Below, in pieces: positions 6,170 to 10,846 of a stretch of 10,846 bases of DNA. How positions within the stretch are numbered: position 1 is the first letter of the stretch; each line of letters begins with the position of its first letter. This stretch comes from JBOHCT01 sp050699055. Lineage in GTDB: Bacteria; Actinomycetota; Actinomycetes; Streptosporangiales; JBOHCT01. A program made the position numbers and the translations under genes. Location: positions 1 to 10,846 of the forward strand of contig JBOHCT010000151.1 in NCBI GenBank assembly GCA_050699055.1, written 5' to 3'. The notes beneath the pieces are model-generated. The model was not told the DNA's origin and did no database searches. It saw only the letters and a list, made by a program, of their open reading frames with translations.

Positions 6170-7090
6170 TCACGCTGTGAGCAGCTTACGGACACGCGCG
6201 GCGCCTTCGACGGCCGCGTCGAAGCTCTCCGCGACCGGGATCAGCGTGATGCTCCGCGCCCCGGCGTCCACGTACGGGCGGAGCCCCTCGGCCACGTGCT
6301 CGGGCGTGCCACACGGCGTGTACCGGGAGAACGCCGTGAAGTCCAGCCCGTAGAACGCGTGCAGGTGACGGGCGAGCCGCTCGGCGATGTCGGATCGTGG
6401 ATCGGAGTCGAGCCCACACCAGACGAGCAGCCCATGCTGCCAGTCGACGTCGTCGCGACCGATCGACTCGGCCTCCTTGGCGACGAGCTCGGTGGCCTCG
6501 GCGAAGCGTCGCGCCGACACCCACAGGCCCAGCCAGCCCTCTCCCAGGCGGGCGGTACGAGCGAGCGCGGCGCCGGAGCGCCCGCCGACCAGAATCGGCG
6601 GCGGGCTGGAAGGGGCCGGGAGGACCCGTGCGGACCTCAGCTCCACGAACTCGCCCCGGAAGTCCACGGCCTCCCCACTGAGCAGCCCACGCAAGACCGT
6701 GAGGTACTCATCGGCGCGGCGACCCCGCGTGTGGGGGTCGATCCCGCAGATGCTCACCTCGTGGCGGTCCTCTCCCCCGATGCCCACACCGAAGATCAGC
6801 CTGCCGGGAGCGAGCTGCAGGAGGGTGGACACCTGCCGGGCGATGGGCACAGGCGGGCGCAGCGGCAGGATGTAGACGCTCGTCTGGATGACGATCGACG
6901 GGTGGAGGCCAGCGATGACCGCCGCGGTCGCGAGCCCGTCGAAGCCCTGGCCGTCGCGGAAGCTCACGTGGTCCGCTACCCCGACGTGGTCGAGACCGGC
7001 GTCGGCGATCGCGTCCACGCGCCGCCGCGCCTCGTCGGGCTCGACCGCGAGGTCCTGCGGAAACACGAGGCTTCCCACCCGCACTGTCAC
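6170..7090 (-). CDS. LLM-class (probably F420-dependent) oxidoreductase
   Basis: This is a predicted 306-residue TIM-barrel oxidoreductase of the bacterial luciferase-like superfamily, which in actinobacteria usually uses coenzyme F420. Visible signatures are the N-terminal strand VRVGSLVFPQD, GLDHVGVADHVSF (33-45, the WxxDH-type cofactor region), PGRLIFGVGIGGEDRHEV (95-112) and PPPILVGGRSGAALARTARLGEGWLG (163-188). GTG at 7090 is chosen because GGAGGGAG stands 5-13 nt upstream and the first beta strand starts at once; an open frame reaching 7216 would add 42 arginine-rich, family-foreign residues. A possible -10, TAGTCT (7133 to 7128), lies 37 bp upstream. The hydratase operon follows after 144 bp on the same strand, with a hairpin between, so co-transcription is uncertain. 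Substrate unknown; FMN use cannot be excluded. Confidence 0.9.
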   Translation of the reverse strand: MTVRVGSLVFPQDLAVEPDEARRRVDAIADAGLDHVGVADHVSFRDGQGFDGLATAAVIAGLHPSIVIQTSVYILPLRPPVPIARQVSTLLQLAPGRLIFGVGIGGEDRHEVSICGIDPHTRGRRADEYLTVLRGLLSGEAVDFRGEFVELRSARVLPAPSSPPPILVGGRSGAALARTARLGEGWLGLWVSARRFAEATELVAKEAESIGRDDVDWQHGLLVWCGLDSDPRSDIAERLARHLHAFYGLDFTAFSRYTPCGTPEHVAEGLRPYVDAGARSITLIPVAESFDAAVEGAARVRKLLTA

Positions 7091-7224
7091 GCGCTCTCCC
7101 TCCGTCGCTGGACGCGTGCCGTTGCGGAGACTATCGGGCACGGCCGCCTTTGAGCGAGGGAGACCACCCACAACGCGGCGGCGTTTTCTTTGTGCGGACC
7201 GACCCCTCCCGTCCACCCGTCACT

Positions 7225-7288
7225 CGCCGATCTTGAAGTTATTGAGGTCTCCCGGCCCGCTGAGGCAGCAATATCTTCAAGATCGGCG
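7225..7288 (-). terminator. Long inverted repeat downstream of glgP
   Basis: CGCCGATCTTGAAG (7225-7238) is perfectly mirrored by CTTCAAGATCGGCG (7275-7288). After one mismatch (7239/7274) the pairing continues for five more bp (7240-7244 with 7269-7273), giving 19 of 20 paired positions around a 24-base loop. It begins 17 bp after the glgP stop and ends before the LLM promoter region, so a terminator for glgP is the simplest reading. The arms are noticeably AT-richer than their surroundings and there is no T-run, so a palindromic mobile element or mRNA-stabilising structure remains possible. Confidence 0.6.
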
Positions 7289-7305
7289 CCAAGGGGCGGG
7301 GCGGA

Positions 7306-9903
7306 TCAGCGGAAGTTGCCGTTGGTCATCCCCCGCGGGGCGTCGGGGACGGCGATCAGACCCATCTCGGCGGGGCACTCGAGCAGGCCGTTGCGGGGCA
7401 GCACCCGCACGCTGTACCCGAACGCGCCGGTGCGGTCGAGCGAGACCTCCCCCGCATAGCGCACCCGTCCATCGGGGTAGCGCTCGGCCACGTCGAGCGA
7501 GACGTACGACGGCGACGCGAGCTCGTCGGCATTGTCGACCGGGCCGTACGCGACCTGGACGTCCACGTCCCCGGGGGCCAGCTCGCCGAGCGCCACGACG
7601 GCGACGACGGTAAAGGCGCTGCCCAGCTGCGGCGTCTCTCCCACGCCGCTGGACTCGACGTGCTCGACGTGGACGCCCGGCCACCCCTTCACGGCCTTGT
7701 GCTTCCACGCCGCCAGCTCCCGCGCGGCGGCGTAGCCGTCGGCGGAAAGCAGGCGGGTCGAGCGCGCCGCCGGCGCGTAGAAGGCCTGGACGTACTCCCG
7801 CAGCATGCGGGTGGCCAGTACCTTCGGACCGAGCGACCGCAGCGTGTGCCGCACCATCTCGATCCATCGTGCCGGCAGCCCCCGGGCGTCGAGGTCGTAG
7901 AACCGCGCACTCACGTGGTGCTCGACGAGGTCGTAGAGCGCCGCCGCCTCGAGGTCGTCGCGGCGCTCGCTGTCGTCCACGCCCTCGGCCGTGGGGATCG
8001 CCCAGCCGTTGTCGCCGTCGTACCACTCCGCCCACCAACCGTCCCGAACCGACAGGTTCAGGCAGCCGTTCAGCGCCGCCTTCATACCTGACGTGCCACA
8101 GGCCTCGAGCGGACGCAGCGGGTTGTTGAGCCACACGTCGCAGCCCTGGACGAGCAACCGGGCGAGGTCCATGTCGTAGTCGGGCAGGAAGACGACGCGG
8201 TGGCGGACCTCTGGGCTGTCGGCGAAGCGCACGATCTCTTGGATGAGCCGTTTGCCGCCCTCGTCGGCGGGATGGGCCTTGCCTGCGACCAGGATCTGGA
8301 TGGGCCGCTCGGGATGGGTGAGCAACTTCGTGAGCCGCTCGGGGTCGCGGAGCATGAGCGTGAGCCTCTTGTACGAGGGCACCCGCCGGGCGAAGCCGAT
8401 CGTGAGGACGTCGGGGTCGAACACATGGTCGACCCAGCCGAGCTCGGCCTGGCTGGCCCCACGCTGCCGCCAGGAGACCCGCAGCCGCCGCCGCACCTCA
8501 CGGACGAGCTTCTCCCGCAGCTCCCTGCGCGTGCGCCAGATGGCTTCGGCCGGGACGCGTTCGATACTCTCCCAGTCACGTCCGTGGTCGACGACCTCGC
8601 GCGCCCCCTCGCGCCGGCCGATCTCGACGACCTCACCGGCCACCCAGGTCGGAGCGTGGACGCCGTTGGTCACCTGGCCGACAGGGACCTCGTCCGCGTC
8701 GAAGCCCGGCCAGAGCCCGGCGAACATCTCGCGGGTCACCTCGCCGTGCAGGGCGCTCACGCCGCCCGCGCGCTGGGCGAGCCGCAGGCCCATGACAGCC
8801 ATGTTGAAGACTTCGGGGTCGCCTCCTTCGTACGTCTCCGCCCCCAGGCCGAGGATTCGCTCGACAGGGACGCCGGGGCACGCCTGCCCTTCGCCGAAGT
8901 GCGCGTCGATGAGCCAGCGGGGGAAGCGGTCGATCCCGGCCGGCACCGGGGTGTGGGTGGTGAAGACCGTGCCCGACCGTGCCGCCTCGAGCGCCTCGTC
9001 GAAGGCGAGCCCCTCGGCCATCAGCTCGCGAATGCGCTCGACGCCGAGGAACCCCGCGTGCCCTTCGTTGGTGTGAAAGACCTCGGGTGTCGCGGCGGCG
9101 GCGAGCCGGCAGTACCCGCGTACGGCCCGGACCCCGCCGACGCCGAGCAGCAGCTCCTGCTCGAGACGGTGGTCACTGCCGCCGCCGTAGAGCCGGTCGG
9201 TCACGTCCCGCGCGGCCGGGTCGTTGTCCTCGACGTCGGAGTCGAGCAGCAGCAGCGGGATGCGTCCGACCTGGGCCTGCCAGACCTGGGCACGGACGAC
9301 CCTGCCCTGCGGGAGGTTGATGACGATCCGCACGGGCGAGCCGTCCTCCTCGCGCAGGAGAGCGAGCGGAAGCCCGTTGGGGTCGATCGGCGGGTAACGC
9401 TCGAGCTGCCACCCTTCGTAGGACAGCGACTGGGCGAAGTAGCCGTGTCTGTACAGCAACCCGACCCCGATGATCGGGATGCCGAGGTCGCTCGCGCTCT
9501 TGAGATGGTCTCCGGCGAGAATGCCGAGACCGCCGGAGTACTGCGGCAGCGCGGCGGTGATGCCGTACTCGGGCGAGAAGTACGCGATCGCCTGCGGCGC
9601 GCCGGCGAGCGACTGGTACCAGCGGTCGCCCGTGAGGTAGTCACGCAGCTCGTCCGCGGCGTCGCCCAGCCGACGCAGGAAGCGTCGGTCGTGGGCGAGG
9701 TCGGACAGCCGGTCTGTCGACACCGCGCCGAGCAGCCGCAGCGGGTCATGGCCCACGGCCTGCCAGGTGTCGGGGTCGACGGAGGCGAAGAGATCCTGCG
9801 TGTCGGGGTGCCAGGTCCAGCGCAGGTTCGTGACGAGCTCACCGAGCGGCGCCAGAGGCTCGGGCAGAAGCGTTCGGACGGTGAATCGACGGATGGCCTT
9901 CAC
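7306..9903 (-). CDS. glgP: Alpha-glucan phosphorylase GlgP
   Basis: This is an 865-residue glycogen/alpha-glucan phosphorylase (GT35, the short type with an N-terminal DUF3417 region). It releases glucose-1-phosphate from the non-reducing ends of alpha-1,4-glucan in the cytoplasm. The N-terminus KAIRRFTVRTLLPEPLAPLG and NLRWTWHPDTQDLF is diagnostic. Further along are YFSPEYGITAALPQYSGGLGILAGDHLKSASDLG, FHTNEGHAGFLGVERIREL, GQVTNGVHAPTWV, FARRVPSYKRLTL and the pyridoxal-phosphate site GTSGMKAALNG, with the Schiff-base lysine encoded at 8082-8080 (residue 608). The start is set at GTG 9903 because family members begin M/V-K-A-I-R-R; an in-frame GTG at 9912 would add three residues. Neither start has a Shine-Dalgarno. 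The gene diverges from glgE, the arrangement I recall for Rv1328/Rv1327c in M. tuberculosis. A long inverted repeat follows the stop. Confidence 0.97.
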   Translation of the reverse strand: MKAIRRFTVRTLLPEPLAPLGELVTNLRWTWHPDTQDLFASVDPDTWQAVGHDPLRLLGAVSTDRLSDLAHDRRFLRRLGDAADELRDYLTGDRWYQSLAGAPQAIAYFSPEYGITAALPQYSGGLGILAGDHLKSASDLGIPIIGVGLLYRHGYFAQSLSYEGWQLERYPPIDPNGLPLALLREEDGSPVRIVINLPQGRVVRAQVWQAQVGRIPLLLLDSDVEDNDPAARDVTDRLYGGGSDHRLEQELLLGVGGVRAVRGYCRLAAAATPEVFHTNEGHAGFLGVERIRELMAEGLAFDEALEAARSGTVFTTHTPVPAGIDRFPRWLIDAHFGEGQACPGVPVERILGLGAETYEGGDPEVFNMAVMGLRLAQRAGGVSALHGEVTREMFAGLWPGFDADEVPVGQVTNGVHAPTWVAGEVVEIGRREGAREVVDHGRDWESIERVPAEAIWRTRRELREKLVREVRRRLRVSWRQRGASQAELGWVDHVFDPDVLTIGFARRVPSYKRLTLMLRDPERLTKLLTHPERPIQILVAGKAHPADEGGKRLIQEIVRFADSPEVRHRVVFLPDYDMDLARLLVQGCDVWLNNPLRPLEACGTSGMKAALNGCLNLSVRDGWWAEWYDGDNGWAIPTAEGVDDSERRDDLEAAALYDLVEHHVSARFYDLDARGLPARWIEMVRHTLRSLGPKVLATRMLREYVQAFYAPAARSTRLLSADGYAAARELAAWKHKAVKGWPGVHVEHVESSGVGETPQLGSAFTVVAVVALGELAPGDVDVQVAYGPVDNADELASPSYVSLDVAERYPDGRVRYAGEVSLDRTGAFGYSVRVLPRNGLLECPAEMGLIAVPDAPRGMTNGNFR

Positions 9904-9912
9904 GGTTCGCAC

Positions 9913-9918
9913 ACACTA
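9913..9918 (-). promoter_or_regulatory. Possible -10 box for glgP
   Basis: TAGTGT on the minus strand ends 9 nt before the GTG at 9903. There is no Shine-Dalgarno, so the mRNA would be leaderless or carry only a few leader bases. If correct, it rules out the GTG at 9912 as start. No -35 is recognised. Confidence 0.35.
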
Positions 9919-10068
9919 GCCGGTCATGAGGCGAGCTCGGGACGGGATGGGCAGATGACCGATACGCCTGTCACGTCTCGTAATCGCACCACGCCGCCCC
10001 CGCGTTTCACCGTGCTTCAGGGCGCCCCGGCATAGGGTTCAGGACGCACCGGCATGGTGGCTGAGCGA

Positions 10069-10161
10069 ACGCGTCAGCGGCGACGCCTCTTCAGACACCC
10101 GCCGCGAGTGCCCCGGCCTGTCCGAGGCGACGCGTCAGCGGCGGCGCGCGACTTCAGACAC
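10069..10161. repeat. Imperfect direct repeat, two copies 61 bp apart
   Basis: Copy 1 spans 10069-10098 and copy 2 spans 10130-10161. Both begin ACGCGTCAGCGGCG and both end CTTCAGACAC (TTCAGACAC after CTC in copy 1), with a variable, two-base-longer middle in copy 2. Partial similarity to the left end recurs near 10210 (ACGCGTCCGCC). Lying between glgP and glgE, the copies may be binding sites for a regulator of both genes, or a small dispersed repeat. Confidence 0.6.
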
Positions 10162-10325
10162 TCTCTCCGGGAGAGGGCGGGGCGTGGTGGTTTCGCGGCT
10201 TGGGGCGGTCTCGGGTAGACAGAGGGCAACGCGTCCGCCACCTCGGCACGTACCTCCGCAAACGTCACGGTCGTGTGGTGAACGTGATCTTTCCGAACCG
10301 AGCCGCCACGGCATCGACCCGTAGG

Positions 10326-10331
10326 TACGTT
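10326..10331 (+). promoter_or_regulatory. Possible -10 box for glgE
   Basis: TACGTT ends 8 nt before the glgE ATG at 10340, and no Shine-Dalgarno intervenes (the spacer is GGGCCCCG). This fits a leaderless or nearly leaderless mRNA. An overlapping TAGGTA (10322-10327) matches less well. No -35 is evident. Confidence 0.35.
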
Positions 10332-10339
10332 GGGCCCCG

Positions 10340-10846
10340 ATGATCGGACGTATCCCCATCCTCGACGTGCAGCCAGTCGTCAGCTGCGGCCGCTGGCCGG
10401 CGAAGGCTGTGGTCGGCGAGACCTTCGAGGTGAGCGCGACGGTGTTCCGCGAAGGGCACGAGACGCTCGGCGCCGGCGTCCGCCTCTACGACCCCGACGG
10501 CGGCAAAGGCCCGCTCATCCGCATGTGGGAGGCCGCACCGAGCAGCGACCGCTACACCGCCGACGTGACAGTCACGCGCGAAGGCGACTGGGGATTCCAG
10601 ATCGAGGCGTGGGGCGACCCCATCGGCCACTGGCGTCACGACGCGGCGATCAAGATTCCAGCGGGCCAGGACATCGAGCTGATGCTCGAGGAGGGGGCCC
10701 GGCTGCATGAACGCGCGGCCCGTGTCGTGCCGCGGGAGTCGCGGCCGCTACTCCGCGACACAGTCGCCGCGCTGCGCGAGGAGACGCTGCCCCTGGACGC
10801 CCGGCTCGCCGCGGCCATGCGCGACGACGTCGTCGCGCTCCTGCAC
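10340..10846 (+). CDS. glgE: Alpha-1,4-glucan:maltose-1-phosphate maltosyltransferase GlgE (5' part)
   Basis: This is the first 169 codons of glgE, still open at the window edge; the full protein is usually about 660-700 residues. GlgE transfers maltosyl units from alpha-maltose-1-phosphate to the non-reducing end of alpha-1,4-glucan in the cytoplasm (GH13 subfamily 3). Only the N-terminal beta-sandwich domain (DUF3416) and the start of the helical segment are present. The opening MIGRIPILDVQPVVSCGRWP, then AKAVVGETFEVSATVFREGHETLGAGV, GDWGFQIEAWGDPIGHWRHDA and IPAGQDIELMLEEGA are characteristic. The catalytic GH13 residues lie beyond the window. ATG at 10340 matches the usual start of family members. 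The neighbouring divergent glgP supports the assignment; treS, pep2 and glgB would be expected further downstream but cannot be seen. Confidence 0.95.
   Translation, partial: MIGRIPILDVQPVVSCGRWPAKAVVGETFEVSATVFREGHETLGAGVRLYDPDGGKGPLIRMWEAAPSSDRYTADVTVTREGDWGFQIEAWGDPIGHWRHDAAIKIPAGQDIELMLEEGARLHERAARVVPRESRPLLRDTVAALREETLPLDARLAAAMRDDVVALLH

Larger units (their letters stand above)
9904..10339. other. Divergent glgP/glgE intergenic region
   Basis: This 436-bp gap separates the divergent starts of glgP and glgE. I find no credible gene in it. Short frames, such as 9955-10035 on plus and 10074-10268 on minus, lack good start signals and family motifs; the minus one simply translates the repeats. 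It holds a duplicated motif (10069-10161), a hairpin CTCTCTC-CGG-GAGAGGG (10161-10177) and candidate -10 boxes at both edges. The middle part is most likely regulatory, although its length exceeds what two promoters need. Confidence 0.6.

Noticed and set aside
6296..7153. 285-codon open frame antisense to the LLM oxidoreductase
   Set aside because: It mirrors the third-position bias of the LLM gene, whose motifs are clear on the minus strand.
7172..7191. AACGC-GGCG-GCGTT followed by a T-rich run, looking like an intrinsic terminator on plus
   Set aside because: The stem is only 5 bp and no plus-strand gene precedes it; both neighbouring genes are on minus. It could at most stop antisense transcription.
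8200..10035. 611-codon open frame on plus, antisense to glgP
   Set aside because: Its sequence shows no family motif and lies opposite an unmistakable glgP. Long antisense frames are expected in GC-rich codon usage.
10074..10268. 64-codon minus frame in the glgP-glgE gap
   Set aside because: It translates the duplicated repeat into Arg/Ala-rich sequence, has no good RBS and no familiar motif.
10278..10343. 21-codon frame ending in ATGA overlap with glgE, resembling a leader peptide
   Set aside because: It has no Shine-Dalgarno before its GTG. The overlap can arise by chance, and the candidate -10 box inside it favours a start near the glgE ATG.
1..10846. CRISPR arrays, tRNA or rRNA genes, phage or toxin-antitoxin modules
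   Set aside because: No regularly spaced repeats, cloverleaf-like conserved tRNA segments or rRNA core sequences were seen on reading, and no encoded protein fits a defence or phage family. A tRNAscan or Infernal run would settle this.

Overview
The window is very GC-rich DNA read as ordinary chromosome of an actinobacterium. The evidence is the strong G/C bias at third codon positions, frequent GTG starts, several genes whose start lies just behind a TANNNT box with no Shine-Dalgarno (leaderless style), an F420-type luciferase-like oxidoreductase, and the divergent pair glgP / glgE typical of actinobacterial alpha-glucan metabolism. The species cannot be named from this sequence.

Layout. 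1-220: no supportable gene, one 11-bp tandem duplication. 221-953 (+): relic of an IS982-family transposase, broken by an internal, frame-changing deletion. 1127-1318 (+): small hypothetical protein with a strong RBS. 1325-2101 (-): short-chain dehydrogenase, probably leaderless. 2102-2337: divergent regulatory region with a perfect 8-bp inverted repeat over a possible -10 box. 2338-3372 (+): Gfo/Idh/MocA-type oxidoreductase lacking the usual EKP lysine. 3373-3563: convergent, hairpin-rich gap. 3564-6025 (-): tight three-gene operon, enoyl-CoA hydratase > SAM methyltransferase (ATGA overlap) > hexapeptide-repeat acyltransferase. 6170-7090 (-): LLM-class oxidoreductase. 7225-7288: long near-perfect inverted repeat behind glgP. 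7306-9903 (-): glgP. 9904-10339: divergent glgP/glgE intergenic region with a duplicated ~30-bp motif. 10340-10846 (+): 5' part of glgE, cut by the window end.

How the genes fit together. GlgE builds linear alpha-1,4-glucan from maltose-1-phosphate and GlgP phosphorolyses alpha-glucan, so the right-hand end is a glucan synthesis/turnover locus. From memory, the operon genes resemble Mycobacterium tuberculosis Rv3039c (echA17), Rv3038c (methyltransferase) and Rv3034c (hexapeptide acyltransferase). Those lie in the neighbourhood of the methylglucose lipopolysaccharide (acylated, methylated alpha-glucan) genes. Their position here near glgP-glgE makes a link to a modified alpha-glucan a reasonable, unproven hypothesis. 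No rRNA, tRNA, CRISPR array or phage module was seen.
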